64,000 bases of DNA from Streptomyces leeuwenhoekii (GTDB lineage Bacteria > Actinomycetota > Actinomycetes > Streptomycetales > Streptomycetaceae): the NCBI RefSeq assembly GCF_001013905.1, contig NZ_LN831790.1, positions 5,780,001 to 5,844,000 of the forward strand, read 5' to 3'. The notes under the pieces are model-generated. The model had not been told where the DNA came from. It ran no database searches and saw nothing but the letters and a program-made list of their open reading frames with translations. Made by a program: the position numbers and the translations under genes. Each line of letters starts with the position of its first letter. The stretch's first letter is position 1. Shown here one piece after another: positions 48,710-58,602 of the stretch.

Positions 48710-50572
48710 TCAGAGGCCGAGCTCGACCTCGAACTCGCCGGCCTCCAGGATCGCCTTGACCGTCGTCAGGTAGCGGGCGGCGTCGGCGCCGTCCACCAGA
48801 CGGTGGTCGTAGGAGAGGGTCAGGTAGGTCATGTCGCGGACGCCGATGACCGTGCCCTCCTCCGTCTCGATCACGGCGGGGCGCTTGACCGTGGCGCCGA
48901 TGCCGAGGATCGCGACCTGGCCCGGCGGCACGATGATCGTGTCGAAGAGCGCGCCGCGCGAACCGGTGTTGGAGATGGTGAAGGTCGCGCCGGACAGCTC
49001 GTCCGGGGTGATCTTGCTCGCCCGGACCTTGCCCGCGAGCTCCGCCGTGGCCTTGGCGATACCGGCGATGTTGAGGTCACCGGCGTTCTTGATGACCGGG
49101 GTCATCAGGCCCTTCTCGGAGTCCACCGCGATACCGACGTGCTCGGTGTCGAAGTAGGTGATGGTCCCCTCGGCCTCGTTGATCTTGGCGTTGATGACCG
49201 GGTGGGCCTTCAGCGCCTGGGCCGCGGCCTTGACGAAGAACGGCATCGGGGAGAGCTTGACGCCCTCGCGGGCCGCGAACGCGTCCTTGGCGCGGGCGCG
49301 CAGCTTCATCAGGCGGGTGACGTCCACCTCGACCACGGAGGAGAGCTGCGCCTGCTCGTGCAGCGCCTTGACCATGTTGTCGCCGATGACCTTGCGGATC
49401 CGCGGCATCTTCACGGTCTGGCCGCGCAGCGGGGACGCCTGCAGCGCCGGCGCCTTCTTGGCGGCGGCCGGAGCGGCGGCAGCCGGGGCCGGGGCGGGGG
49501 CCGCGGCGGCGGCCTTCGCGGCCTCGGCGGCGGCCAGCACGTCCTGCTTGCGGATCCGGCCGCCGACGCCGGTGCCCTGCACGGTGGACAGGTCGACGCC
49601 GTTCTCGGCGGCGAGCTTGCGCACCAGCGGGGTCACGTAGGCGCCCTCGTCCGTCGCCTGCGCGGCGGCCGGGGCCGGGGCCTGAGCCGGGGCCGGGGCG
49701 GGCGCCGGAGCGGCCGGGGCCGGCTCGGGAGCCGGGGTGGGCTGCTGCTGCGGGGCCGGGGCCGGGGCGGCGGGCGCCTGCGGAGCCGGGGCGGCCTGCG
49801 CGGGGGTGGGCTGTGCCGGGGCCGGGGCAGCCTGCGCCGGAGCGGCCTGGGCCGGGGCCGGCTGGGCGGCCGGGGCCTCGGGGGCGGCCGGGGCGGCGGC
49901 CGGAGCGGCACCCTCGGCACCGATGACGGCCAGCTTGGCGCCGACCTCGGCGGTCTCGTCCTCGCCGACCACGATCTCCAGCAGCACGCCGGAGGCGGGC
50001 GCCGGGATCTCGGTGTCGACCTTGTCGGTGGAGACCTCGAGCAGCGGCTCGTCGGCCTCGACGCTGTCGCCGACCGACTTCAGCCAGCGGGTGACGGTGC
50101 CCTCGGTGACGGACTCGCCGAGCGCGGGCAGGACCACGTCGGTGCCCTCGGCGGAGCCGCCGCCGGCGGCGGCCTCGGCGGTCGGGGCCGGGGCGGGAGC
50201 GGCCTGCTCGGTGGACGGCTGGGCCTGCGGGGCCGGCTCGGGAGCCGGGGCGGCGGCCTGCTCGGCCTCGGGGGCCTGCTCGGCGGCGGGGGCCTGCTCG
50301 GCAGCCGGGGCCTGCTCGGCGGCCGGGGCACCGGTGCCGTCGTCGATCAGCGCCAGCTCGGCGCCGACCTCGACGGTCTCGTCCTCGGCGACCTTGATGG
50401 AGGACAGCACGCCGGAGGCGGGGGCCGGGATCTCGGTGTCGACCTTGTCGGTCGAGACCTCGAGCAGCGGCTCGTCGGCCTCGACGCGCTCACCCTCGGC
50501 CTTCAGCCAGCGGGTGACAGTGCCCTCGGTGACGCTCTCGCCGAGCGCCGGAAGGGTTACGGAAACCGCCAT
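48710..50572 (-). CDS. sucB: Dihydrolipoamide acyltransferase (E2) with two lipoyl domains
   Basis: A 620-residue E2 subunit of 2-oxoacid dehydrogenase complexes. Two nearly identical N-terminal lipoyl domains carry the lipoyl lysines K43 and K184 (each [11 protein letters not shown]). They are joined by long Ala/Pro linkers, one with a tandem APAAEQ repeat near residues 79-105. A peripheral-subunit-binding domain follows ([20 protein letters not shown] at about 318-337), then the catalytic domain with H590 and D594 ([12 protein letters not shown]). ATG 50572 has TAGGAG about 11 bases upstream. It is the second gene after lpd. In actinobacteria this E2 type can serve pyruvate dehydrogenase with AceE. 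Confidence 0.95.
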   Translation of the reverse strand: MAVSVTLPALGESVTEGTVTRWLKAEGERVEADEPLLEVSTDKVDTEIPAPASGVLSSIKVAEDETVEVGAELALIDDGTGAPAAEQAPAAEQAPAAEQAPEAEQAAAPAPEPAPQAQPSTEQAAPAPAPTAEAAAGGGSAEGTDVVLPALGESVTEGTVTRWLKSVGDSVEADEPLLEVSTDKVDTEIPAPASGVLLEIVVGEDETAEVGAKLAVIGAEGAAPAAAPAAPEAPAAQPAPAQAAPAQAAPAPAQPTPAQAAPAPQAPAAPAPAPQQQPTPAPEPAPAAPAPAPAPAQAPAPAAAQATDEGAYVTPLVRKLAAENGVDLSTVQGTGVGGRIRKQDVLAAAEAAKAAAAAPAPAPAAAAPAAAKKAPALQASPLRGQTVKMPRIRKVIGDNMVKALHEQAQLSSVVEVDVTRLMKLRARAKDAFAAREGVKLSPMPFFVKAAAQALKAHPVINAKINEAEGTITYFDTEHVGIAVDSEKGLMTPVIKNAGDLNIAGIAKATAELAGKVRASKITPDELSGATFTISNTGSRGALFDTIIVPPGQVAILGIGATVKRPAVIETEEGTVIGVRDMTYLTLSYDHRLVDGADAARYLTTVKAILEAGEFEVELGL

Positions 50573-50634
50573 GGTTTCGGTTGCTCCTAACGAATTGCGG
50601 AAGTCTGTGTCGTCGCGCCCGATGACCGAGAGGG

Positions 50635-52023
50635 TCAGTCGTGGGAGTGCAGCGGCTTGCCCGCCAGGGCCAGGTGGGCCTCGCCGAGCGCCTCGTTCTG
50701 CGTCGGGTGGGCGTGGATGAGCTGGGCCACCTCGGCCGGCAGCGCCTCCCAGTTGTAGATGAGCTGGGCCTCGCCGACCTGCTCGCCCATGCGGTCGCCG
50801 ACCATGTGGACGCCGACCACGGCACCGTCCTTGACCTGGACGAGCTTGATCTCGCCCGCGGTCTTGAGGATCTTGCTCCTGCCGTTGCCCGCCAGGTTGT
50901 ACTTCAGAGCGACGACCTTGTCCGCGCCGTAGACCTCCTTGGCCTTGGCCTCGGTGATGCCGACGGAGGCGACCTCCGGGTGGCAGTACGTCACCCGCGG
51001 CACGCCGTCGTAGTCGATCGGGACGACCTTCAGACCGGCCAGCCGCTCCGCCACCAGGATGCCCTCGGCGAAGCCGACGTGCGCGAGCTGGAGGGTCGGG
51101 ACCAGGTCGCCGACGGCGGAGATGGTCGGGACGTTGGTGCGCATGTACTCGTCGACCAGGACGTAGCCGCGGTCCATGGCGACCCCGGCCTCCTCGTAGC
51201 CCAGGCCCTGCGAGACCGGGCCGCGGCCGATGGCGACGAGCAGGACCTCGGCCTCGAACTGCTTGCCGTCGGCGAGGGTGACCCGCACGCCGTCCTGGGT
51301 GTACTCGGCCTTCTCGAAGAAGGTGCCCAGGTTGAACTTGATGCCGCGCTTGCGGAACGCGCGCTCCAGCAGCTTGGAGCTGTTCTCGTCCTCGACCGGG
51401 ACGAGGTGCTTCAGGCCCTCGACGATGGTGACGTCGGTGCCGAAGGACTTCCACGCGGAGGCGAACTCGACGCCGATGACGCCGCCGCCCAGGATGATCG
51501 CGGACTTCGGCACGCGGTCCAGGACGAGGGCGTGGTCCGAGGAGATGATGCGGTCGCCGTCGATCTCCAGGCCCGGCAGCGACTTCGGCACGGAGCCGGT
51601 CGCCAGCAGGACGTGGCGGCCCTGGATGCGCTGGCCGTTCACGTCCACCGACGTCGGGGAGGACAGCCGGCCCTCACCCTGGATGTAGGTCACCTTGCGG
51701 GAGGCGATCAGACCCTGCAGGCCCTTGTACAGGCCCGAGATCACGTCGTCCTTGTACTTGTGCACGGCGGCCACGTCGATGCCCTCGAAGGTGGCCTTGA
51801 CGCCGAACTGCTCGCTCTCGCGGGCCTGGTCGGCGATCTCGCCCGCGTGGAGCAGGGCCTTGGTGGGGATGCAGCCCCGGTGCAGGCAGGTGCCGCCGAC
51901 CTTGTCCTTCTCGATCAGGGCGACGTCCAGGCCCAGCTGAGCCCCGCGCAGGGCCGCGGCGTAACCACCGCTACCACCGCCGAGGATCACTAGGTCGAAA
52001 ACGGTGCTGGCGTCGTTCGCCAC
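50635..52023 (-). CDS. lpd: Dihydrolipoyl dehydrogenase (E3)
   Basis: A 462-residue FAD enzyme that reoxidises the dihydrolipoyl groups of E2 and reduces NAD+. The FAD site is [20 protein letters not shown], the redox-active disulfide C46-C51 is in [13 protein letters not shown], the NAD site is [18 protein letters not shown], and the catalytic His-Glu pair is in [17 protein letters not shown] 52023 follows GGAGG by seven bases; an in-frame ATG at 52041 overlaps that site and is less likely. It is 62 bases upstream of sucB, so they form an operon. Confidence 0.96.
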   Translation of the reverse strand: MANDASTVFDLVILGGGSGGYAAALRGAQLGLDVALIEKDKVGGTCLHRGCIPTKALLHAGEIADQARESEQFGVKATFEGIDVAAVHKYKDDVISGLYKGLQGLIASRKVTYIQGEGRLSSPTSVDVNGQRIQGRHVLLATGSVPKSLPGLEIDGDRIISSDHALVLDRVPKSAIILGGGVIGVEFASAWKSFGTDVTIVEGLKHLVPVEDENSSKLLERAFRKRGIKFNLGTFFEKAEYTQDGVRVTLADGKQFEAEVLLVAIGRGPVSQGLGYEEAGVAMDRGYVLVDEYMRTNVPTISAVGDLVPTLQLAHVGFAEGILVAERLAGLKVVPIDYDGVPRVTYCHPEVASVGITEAKAKEVYGADKVVALKYNLAGNGRSKILKTAGEIKLVQVKDGAVVGVHMVGDRMGEQVGEAQLIYNWEALPAEVAQLIHAHPTQNEALGEAHLALAGKPLHSHD

Positions 52024-52252
52024 GTCACGTCCTCCATGCATGTGCGCCGTGCGCCGGTCGTCGGTGACCGGCAGGCGGCTGGTGTCCGGCCGCTCGTTCT
52101 TCGGCCCTTAGGTGGGGCCCTGTCCTGCCGAGCCCCATCTTCGCACTTGTCGACGCCCGACGAGACGCGGGGCCGGGGTGTGAGACACCCCACGTTCCCC
52201 GGCGGCCGGGCCCGGGCGGCGCCGAGGGGCCGCGCGGCGGCCCGCCCGCCCC

Positions 52253-52294
52253 GCATCCGGCGCCCGGCGGGACGGCCCGCCGGGCGCCGGATGC
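52253..52294 (-). terminator. Terminator of pepA
   Basis: GCATCCGGCGCCCGGCGGG (52253-52271) and its exact complement (52276-52294) form a 19-base stem with a four-base loop, nine bases past the pepA stop. Confidence 0.88.
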
Positions 52295-52302
52295 CGGTCG
52301 CG

Positions 52303-53856
52303 CTAGCCCAGGTCGCCCGCGGCGGTCCGCTCGGCCAGCCGCACCAGCGTCCGCACCGCGGAGCCCGTACCCCCCTTGGGGGTGTAGCCGAAGGGGCCGC
52401 CCTCGTTGAAGGCCGGACCGGCGATGTCCAGGTGCGCCCAGGTGATGCCCTCGCCCACGAACTCGCGCAGGAACAGGCCGGCGACCAGGCCGCCGCCCAT
52501 CCGCTCGCCCATGTTGGCGATGTCGGCGGTCGCGGACTCCATGCCCTTGCGCAGGTGCTCCGGCAGCGGCATCGGCCAGGCGGCCTCGCCGGACTCCTCG
52601 GCCGCCTCGTGCACCGCCGCGCGGAAGGCGTCGTCGTTCGCCATGACGCCGAAGGTGCGGCTGCCCAGGGCCAGCATCATCGCGCCGGTCAGCGTGGCGA
52701 CGTCCACGATCGCGTCGGGCTTCTCCTGCGAGGCGGCCCACAGGGCGTCCGCGAGGACCAGGCGGCCCTCGGCGTCGGTGTTGAGCACCTCGACGGTCTT
52801 GCCGCTGTACATGCGCAGCACGTCGCCCGGGCGGACCGCGGAGCCGGAGGGCATGTTCTCCGCCAGCGCCAGCCAGCCGGTGACGTTGACCTCCAGGCCG
52901 AGGCGGGCGGCGGCGACCACCGCGGCGAACACGGCGGCGGCGCCGCTCATGTCGCACTTCATCGTCTCGTTGTGCCCGGCCGGCTTGAGCGAGATGCCGC
53001 CCGAGTCGTAGGTGATGCCCTTGCCGACGAAGGCGAGGTGCTTCTTCGCCTTGGAGGAGGTGTACGACAGCTTCACCAGGCGCGGCGCCGACGCCGAGCC
53101 GGAGCCGACGCCGAGGATGCCGCCGTACCCGCCCTTGGCCAGGGCCTTCTCGTCGAGCACCTGCACCTTGATGCCGTGCTCCTTGGCCGCCGCCTGCGCG
53201 ATCGCGGCGAACGCCTCGGGGTCGAGGTCGTTCGGCGGGGTGTTGACCAGATCGCGGGCGCGGTTGAGCTCCTCGCAGACGACGATGGCGCGCTCGACGG
53301 CCGCCTTGTACGCCTTGTCGCGGGGCTTGCCGCCCAGCAGCACCGCCTCCGCCAGCGGGGCCTTGCCGTTCCCGCCCTTGGCGTCCTTGCCGTTCCTGGC
53401 GCCCTTGCCGTTCTTCGCGGTGTCCTTGTACGCGGTGAAGGAGTACGCGCCCAGCAGCACGCCCTCGCCGATCGCGCCCGCGTCGTCGGCGTCGACGGCC
53501 GGCAGGGCGAACGCGGCCTTCCGGCAACCGGTCAGGGCGCGGGCGGCGACGCCCGCGGCCCGGCGCAGCGCCTCGGCGTCGTAGCCGGCGTCCTTCCCGG
53601 GCGCGTCGCCCAGGCCCACCGCCACCACGAGCGGCGCCTTGAAGCCGGACGGCGCGGGCAGCTTCGTCACCTCGCCCTCGGCACCGGAGGCGCCGAGGGT
53701 CTCCAGAACGCCGGCCAGGCCGCCGTCGTACGCCTTGTCCACGGCTTCGGCGCCGGGAGCCACGACCGGGCCCTTGGCGCCCTTGGCGACACCGATCACG
53801 AGCGCGTCGGCCCGCAGGCCGGGCGCCGCGGCGGTGCTGAGAGTGAGAGCAGTCAC
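52303..53856 (-). CDS. pepA: Leucyl aminopeptidase (M17)
   Basis: A 517-residue cytosolic metalloaminopeptidase. The catalytic C-terminal domain shows the family motifs: VGKGITYDSGGISLKP with metal and catalytic Lys residues, ETMKCDMSGAAAVF, and the M17 signature NTDAEGRLVLADAL, then WAHLDIAGPAFNEGGP. The N-terminal domain (about 1-170) is divergent, with an unusual Lys/Asn/Gly-rich insertion near residues 145-170 (KNGKGARNGKDAKGGNGKAP). GTG 53856 is chosen to fit the family start VTALTLST; its ribosome site is weak. It is upstream of lpd, separated by a strong terminator. Confidence 0.94.
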   Translation of the reverse strand: MTALTLSTAAAPGLRADALVIGVAKGAKGPVVAPGAEAVDKAYDGGLAGVLETLGASGAEGEVTKLPAPSGFKAPLVVAVGLGDAPGKDAGYDAEALRRAAGVAARALTGCRKAAFALPAVDADDAGAIGEGVLLGAYSFTAYKDTAKNGKGARNGKDAKGGNGKAPLAEAVLLGGKPRDKAYKAAVERAIVVCEELNRARDLVNTPPNDLDPEAFAAIAQAAAKEHGIKVQVLDEKALAKGGYGGILGVGSGSASAPRLVKLSYTSSKAKKHLAFVGKGITYDSGGISLKPAGHNETMKCDMSGAAAVFAAVVAAARLGLEVNVTGWLALAENMPSGSAVRPGDVLRMYSGKTVEVLNTDAEGRLVLADALWAASQEKPDAIVDVATLTGAMMLALGSRTFGVMANDDAFRAAVHEAAEESGEAAWPMPLPEHLRKGMESATADIANMGERMGGGLVAGLFLREFVGEGITWAHLDIAGPAFNEGGPFGYTPKGGTGSAVRTLVRLAERTAAGDLG

Positions 53857-54503
53857 GGTGGTGAATTCTCGCTTCCGTGTGAAGTCTGGTGTGGCCGAAT
53901 GCGGGTGGGTCGACCGGGCCCACAACCGACCCTAGTGCCGCGGCGGGCCGTGTTCGCCCGTCGAGGGGCGGCGTCCGGTGCGTGCTCTCGGTGTGCCGGC
54001 CGGAAACCCCCGTACGGGGCGTACCGGGCTTGCGGCCGGTGCGGCGAGCGTGCGTGCCGGGCGTCGCGACGGGCGGACGTTGCCTGCCGGGGCACTGGAT
54101 CCCTCCTGCGATGCGGTCTCCGCCTGGGCGGGCGAAGACTGGCCACGAGACTACGCGCGTGGTGGCGTTCGCTCATTTCTGCGAGCGTTCACCGGCCGGT
54201 GGCCCGTGGCCGTGTCCCGATCCTCGCACGGGGTGAGGCGGGTCACACGGACCGGGTCCCGGTGGCGGCGTGGCCGCCCGGACCGGCCGGGGGAGAGGCG
54301 CCGCGCGAGCGGGACGGCCGCGTCTCCCGCGGGTCGCACCGCGCGGTGCCGGGGGGTGCCGGGGGTGCGGTCTTCCGTGTCGCGTACGGGCCGCCGGCCG
54401 GCCGCTTCCGCGCCGGGTCCCGCCGCCCGAAGCCGGGTTCGGCGGAGAAGAGGTGTGAACCCGGGGGCGTGGCGCCGGGCCCGCCGGCGCCGCGGGGTGC
54501 CGG
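53857..54503. other. Gene-free stretch upstream of pepA and downstream of cobS
   Basis: These 647 bases carry no convincing gene on either strand; the open frames are Arg/Pro/Gly-rich shadows. The last part (about 54290-54470) is a run of GCCGGGGGTGCGG-type low-complexity sequence. The pepA promoter should lie near 53890-53960. I saw no RNA gene or cobalamin riboswitch motif here. Confidence 0.5.
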
Positions 54504-55286
54504 TCAGCCCAGCGCCGGCACCACCAGCGCGACCGTGGCCGCCGTCTCGGCCAGCCCGCCGAAGACATCCCCGGTGACCCCGCCGAACCGCCGGACGCAG
54601 TGCCGCAGCAGCAGTTCGGAGACGGCCGCGGCGGCGGCCACCGCGAGCGCCGCACGCGCCGCGCCGTGCGGCCCGAAGGCCGCTCCCGCCGCCCCGGCGG
54701 CCACCGCCAGGGCGGCGGCCATGGCGAGCGCCCCGCCCGGCGGGACCACCCCGGCGACCGCCGCGCCGAGTCCCTCCGGGCGGGCGGCCGGCACCCCGGA
54801 CCGGGCGGCGAGGGTGAGCGCGAGCCGGGCGGCGGCCGCCGAGACGACGGCGGCGAACGCGCCCCGGGCCCAGGAGTCGTCGTACATCTGCGCGAGCGCG
54901 GTCGTCTGCGCCAGCAGGACGAGGACGAGCGTGATCACGCCGAACGGCCCGATGTCCGACTGCTTCATGATCCGCAGCGCGTCCTCGGCCGGCTTCCCGC
55001 TGCCCAGGCCGTCCGCGGTGTCCGCCAGCCCGTCCAGGTGCAGACCGCGGGTGAGCACGGCGGGCACCGCGACGGTGGCGACGGCGGCGAGCGCGGGCCC
55101 CGCGCCGAGGAACAGCAGTACGAGGCCGACGGCCGCGGCGGCCACTCCCACGACCAGCCCGGCCAGCGGGGCGCACAGCATGCCGCCGCGCGCCGCCCGC
55201 CGGTCCCAGCGGGTCACCCTGACGGGGAGCGCGGTGAGCGTGCCGAAGGCGAAGCGGAGGCCGTCGAAGGCGGGGTTGCCGAACAC
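54504..55286 (-). CDS. cobS: Adenosylcobinamide-GDP ribazoletransferase
   Basis: A 260-residue integral membrane enzyme that joins adenosylcobinamide-GDP to alpha-ribazole, completing cobalamin. It starts FGNPAFDGLRFAFGTLTALP and has the family motif LTRGLHLDGLADTADGLGSG (Asp-rich, metal binding) and the KQSDIGPFGVITLVLVLLAQ span; at least five further hydrophobic spans follow. GTG 55286 is six bases after TACGCT, so the gene is leaderless; the frame is open much further upstream but that is shadow. It is divergent from the membrane protein gene with only 60 bases between starts. Confidence 0.94.
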   Translation of the reverse strand: MFGNPAFDGLRFAFGTLTALPVRVTRWDRRAARGGMLCAPLAGLVVGVAAAAVGLVLLFLGAGPALAAVATVAVPAVLTRGLHLDGLADTADGLGSGKPAEDALRIMKQSDIGPFGVITLVLVLLAQTTALAQMYDDSWARGAFAAVVSAAAARLALTLAARSGVPAARPEGLGAAVAGVVPPGGALAMAAALAVAAGAAGAAFGPHGAARAALAVAAAAAVSELLLRHCVRRFGGVTGDVFGGLAETAATVALVVPALG

Positions 55287-55346
55287 CGGCGCAGCGTACC
55301 CGGCGGTCGCCGAGGCGGCTGCGACGCCCGGGGATAAAGTGCACAT

Positions 55347-56117
55347 ATGGGAGATTGGTGGCAGCGGAACATCGCCGAGCCGGGCAAGCTGCCGCTGCTC
55401 CTCGCCCTCGGCGCCTTCGTGCTCACGTTCCTGCTCACCCGGGTCGTCACCCGCCTCATCCGGGCCGGCAAGGGGCCGTTCGGCAATGTCGAGACCGGCG
55501 GGGTCCACGTCCACCACGTCGTGCCCGGGATCGTCCTCACCGTGATCGGGGGTTTCGGCGCGGTCGCGGGCGGCGGGCACGGATTCGGCTCGGCCCTCAG
55601 CGCGGTGCTGTTCGGCGCCGGGGCGGGCCTCGTGCTCGACGAGTTCGCGCTGATCCTGCACCTCGACGACGTCTACTGGACGGAGGCCGGCCGCAAGAGC
55701 GTGGAGGTGGTGGTGGTCACCGCGGCCCTGGTCGGCCTGGTCCTCGCCGGGTTCACCCCCTTCGGGGTCGACGGGCTCACCGAGGACGAGCGGCAGGACC
55801 GCGCCAGCGTCCTGACCACCATCGGGACGAACTTCCTCTTCTCCCTGGTCGCCCTCGGCAAGGGGAAGGCCCGCCTCGCGGTGTTCGGCGTGATCGTCCC
55901 CGTCCTGGCCCTGATCGGAGCGGTCCGGCTCGCCCGGCCCGGCTCGCTCTGGGCCCGCCGCTTCTACCGGAGCCGCCCGCGCGCCCGCGCCAAGGCCCTG
56001 CTGCGCGCCTACCGCCACGACCGCCGCTGGGCGGGCCCCGGCCGCGCCGTCCAGGACTGGATCGGCGGCCGGCCGGACCCGGCGCCGGCCCGCCCGCTCG
56101 GCCGCCGCGACGGGTGA
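55347..56117 (+). CDS. Integral membrane protein of unknown function near cob genes
   Basis: A 256-residue protein with about five transmembrane segments (LPLLLALGAFVLTFLLTRVV, VVPGIVLTVIGGFGAVAG, SALSAVLFGAGAGLVLDEFA, VEVVVVTAALVGLVLAGF, LAVFGVIVPVLALIGAV). A conserved-looking GGVHVHHVVPG motif and an acidic HLDDVYW segment suggest a metal or substrate site. The C-terminal tail is very basic and Pro/Arg-rich. ATG 55347 is six bases after TAAAGT, hence leaderless. It lies between cobS and cobT, but I know of no cobalamin role. Confidence 0.85.
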   Translation: MGDWWQRNIAEPGKLPLLLALGAFVLTFLLTRVVTRLIRAGKGPFGNVETGGVHVHHVVPGIVLTVIGGFGAVAGGGHGFGSALSAVLFGAGAGLVLDEFALILHLDDVYWTEAGRKSVEVVVVTAALVGLVLAGFTPFGVDGLTEDERQDRASVLTTIGTNFLFSLVALGKGKARLAVFGVIVPVLALIGAVRLARPGSLWARRFYRSRPRARAKALLRAYRHDRRWAGPGRAVQDWIGGRPDPAPARPLGRRDG

Positions 56118-56148
56118 CGGCCCGCGGGGAGCCGCACCCGGCGTCGGC

Positions 56149-57264
56149 CTACGCCTGCCCGGCGGTGTCCGCCGACCCGTCCGCCCCGGCGTCCTCGGCC
56201 GTGTCCGTCCCGGACTTCGCCGGCCGCTCCGGGAGTTCGGCGGCCAGCGCCGCCGCGGCCTGCACCAGGGGCAGTGCCAGCAGACCGCCCGCGCCCTCGC
56301 CGACGGTCACCCCGTGGGACAGCAGCGGCTCCAGCGCCATCCGGTCCAGCGCCTTGGCCTGGCCCGGCTCCCCGCTGTCGTGGGCGGCCAGCCACCAGTC
56401 CGGCGCCCGGAACGCGATCCGCTGCCCCACCAGCGCGCAGGCGGCGCTCACCACACCGTCGAGGAGCACCGGCATCTTCCGCACGGCGCTCTGCAGCAGG
56501 AAGCCCGTCATCGCGGTCAGATCGGCGCCGCCCACCGTCGCCAGGAGCTGCAACTGGTCGCCCAGCACGGGCCGGGCGCGGCGCAGCGCGTCGCGGATCG
56601 CCGCGCACTTGCGCATCCAGGCCAGGTCGTCGATGGCCAGCCCGCCCCGCCCGGTCACGACGGACGCGTCGGTTCCGCACAGCGCCGCGACCAGGACGCC
56701 CGCCGCCGTGGTGCCGCCCACGCTGACATCGCCGAGCACCACCAGATCCGTACCGGAGTCGGCCTCCTCGTCGGCCACCGCGACCCCGGCCCGGAACGCC
56801 GCCTCGGCCTCCTCGGGGGTCAGCGCGTCCTCGACGTCGATCCGTCCGCCGCCGCGCCGCACCCGGTGCCGTACCACCTCGGCCGGCAGCGACTGCGGGT
56901 CGCAGTCCAGCGCCATGTCCACGACGCGCACCGGGACCCCGAGGCGCCGGGCGAGGACGGAGACCGGACGGCCGCCCTCCAGCACCTCCCGGACCAGCTG
57001 CCCGGCACTGCCCGCGGGCCGCGCCGAGACCCCCAGCTCGGCGACCTTGTGATCACCGGCGAAGAGCACCACCCGCGGCCGCTCCACCGGCCGCACCGGC
57101 ACCGCGGACTGGGCCGCGGACAGCCACTCGCCCAGGTCGTCCAGGCGGCCCAGCGACCCGGGGGGTACGACCTGACGCTCCCGGCGCGCCTCGGCGTCGC
57201 GCCGCACCCCGCCGTCGGGGCGCTCGATCAGGTCGGAGAAGTCGTCGAGATTCAGCGAGCTCAT
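56149..57264 (-). CDS. cobT: Nicotinate-nucleotide--dimethylbenzimidazole phosphoribosyltransferase
   Basis: A 371-residue enzyme that makes alpha-ribazole phosphate for the lower loop of cobalamin. Family features: RPRVVLFAGDHKVAELGVSA near the N-terminus, the glycine-rich LVVLGDVSVGGTTAAGVLVA, GRGGLAIDDLAWMRKC and a C-terminal HGVTVGEGAGG with the catalytic Glu E323. ATG 57264 is seven bases after TACTGT on the minus strand and appears leaderless. It is convergent with the membrane protein gene and shares pathway with cobS and the cobU fusion. Confidence 0.95.
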   Translation of the reverse strand: MSSLNLDDFSDLIERPDGGVRRDAEARRERQVVPPGSLGRLDDLGEWLSAAQSAVPVRPVERPRVVLFAGDHKVAELGVSARPAGSAGQLVREVLEGGRPVSVLARRLGVPVRVVDMALDCDPQSLPAEVVRHRVRRGGGRIDVEDALTPEEAEAAFRAGVAVADEEADSGTDLVVLGDVSVGGTTAAGVLVAALCGTDASVVTGRGGLAIDDLAWMRKCAAIRDALRRARPVLGDQLQLLATVGGADLTAMTGFLLQSAVRKMPVLLDGVVSAACALVGQRIAFRAPDWWLAAHDSGEPGQAKALDRMALEPLLSHGVTVGEGAGGLLALPLVQAAAALAAELPERPAKSGTDTAEDAGADGSADTAGQA

Positions 57265-57489
57265 TCGCCGAACAGTACCGGCCCCGGCCGAACGGGTCCG
57301 TGTCGCGGGGCGACCTCGCCCGGGCGGCGTCGTTGCGCCCCGGATCGCGGTCCTCTACGTAACGTTTTGCCGTGGATTGCCATAGGTCACCTCCTCCCCG
57401 TGCTCCCTTCCGTGCCCACCCGTCCCCTCGCCCCTTCGCCCTCTCGCCCCTCGCTCTCTCTCGCCGTCCCCTCGCCCCGGGAGCCGCCC

Positions 57490-58590
57490 ATGTCCGCACC
57501 GCCGCAGCCCCCCGTACGCACCCAGCCGACCGCGTCCCCCGGCCGGAGCCGCGCCGCGTGGTTCGCCGCGCTCGCCGCCGGGACGGACGAGCTGTACGAG
57601 CCGCGCCGCGAGGACTGCCCCTGGTGCGGCTCGCACCGCCTGCGCACCCGGCTGCGCACCGGGGACCTGCGCCATCGCACACCCGGCCGGTTCACCGTCG
57701 ACGCGTGCCGGGACTGCGGGCACACCTTCCAGAACCCGCGCCTGACGGCACAGGGCCTCGCCCTCCACCACGGCGTCCCCGGGCCCGGTCTCCCCGCCGG
57801 CCGGCGGCACCACCGCTCGGCCGCCCACGCGGTACGGCTGCGGTGCCCCGAACCGGAGAGCTGGCTGGACGTGGGCACCGGCCACGCCGACTTCCCCGCC
57901 ACGGCGCGGGAGGTGTTCCCGTACACCTCCTTCGACGGCCTGGACCCCACCCCCCGCGTGGAGCGGGCCCGCGCGGCCGAGCGGGTGGAGGAGGCGTTCG
58001 TCGGCCGGCTGACGGACCCGCACATCCGCACCCTGCTGCGCGCCCGCTACGACGTCGTCAGCCTCCTCCACCAGCTCGAACACGCCCCCGACCCGCGCGC
58101 CGAACTGCGCGCCGCGCTGCACGTGCTGCGCCCCGGCGGCCATCTGCTGGTGGAGACCACCGACCCGGGCAGCCTGTTCGCGGCGCTGCTCGGCCGGTGG
58201 TGGCCGCCGTACGACCAGCCGCGCCGGCCCCATCTGCCGACCCCGGCCAACCTGTGCGCCGAACTCCGGGCACAGAGCTGCACCGTCCTCGCCGTCGACC
58301 GCGCCGGGCACCTCCCGCACGACCTGGCCGGCGCCCTCGGCACGGCCCTCTCCCACGCCCTGCCCGCCCCCGACACCCCCTGGCGGGCCACCCCGCCCAC
58401 CCCGCTCCAGCGCCGGCTGCGCCAGGCCCTGCTGCGGGCGGCCGTCCCGCCGGTCGCCGCGGCCGGTGCCGCCGACCACGCGCTGGCGCCCCTGGCGCGC
58501 CACTCGCGCCTGGCCAACACCTGCCGGATCCTCGCCCGCAAGGACACCGCGTCGCCGCCGGGACTTCCCCGGCAGACCCCGACCCCGTAG
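57490..58590 (+). CDS. Class I SAM methyltransferase with a zinc-ribbon N-terminus
   Basis: A 366-residue protein. Residues 38-80 form a zinc ribbon with two CxxC pairs, CPWCGS and CRDCGH, of the type fused to methyltransferases that modify sugars or lipids. The methyltransferase core follows: WLDVGTGHADFPATAREVFP (SAM motif I, GTG), then YDVVSLLHQLEHAPDPRAEL and LHVLRPGGHLLVETTDPGSL (motifs II-III). A long Ala/Pro-rich C-terminal region follows. GGGAG is seven bases before ATG 57490. Neighbours are cobT and the cobU fusion, but a cobalamin role is not indicated. The stop is 12 bases from the convergent cobU gene. Confidence 0.9.
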   Translation: MSAPPQPPVRTQPTASPGRSRAAWFAALAAGTDELYEPRREDCPWCGSHRLRTRLRTGDLRHRTPGRFTVDACRDCGHTFQNPRLTAQGLALHHGVPGPGLPAGRRHHRSAAHAVRLRCPEPESWLDVGTGHADFPATAREVFPYTSFDGLDPTPRVERARAAERVEEAFVGRLTDPHIRTLLRARYDVVSLLHQLEHAPDPRAELRAALHVLRPGGHLLVETTDPGSLFAALLGRWWPPYDQPRRPHLPTPANLCAELRAQSCTVLAVDRAGHLPHDLAGALGTALSHALPAPDTPWRATPPTPLQRRLRQALLRAAVPPVAAAGAADHALAPLARHSRLANTCRILARKDTASPPGLPRQTPTP

Positions 58591-58602
58591 CGGCGCCGGG
58601 CC

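Noticed and set aside
52036..55545. An 1169-codon plus-strand frame across pepA and cobS
   Set aside because: Antisense shadow of two well-supported genes; no domain or ribosome site.
54504..58000. Cobalamin riboswitch near cobS, cobT or cobU
   Set aside because: I looked for the conserved B12-box in the gaps and did not see it; cobS and cobT appear to have leaderless starts with no room for one.
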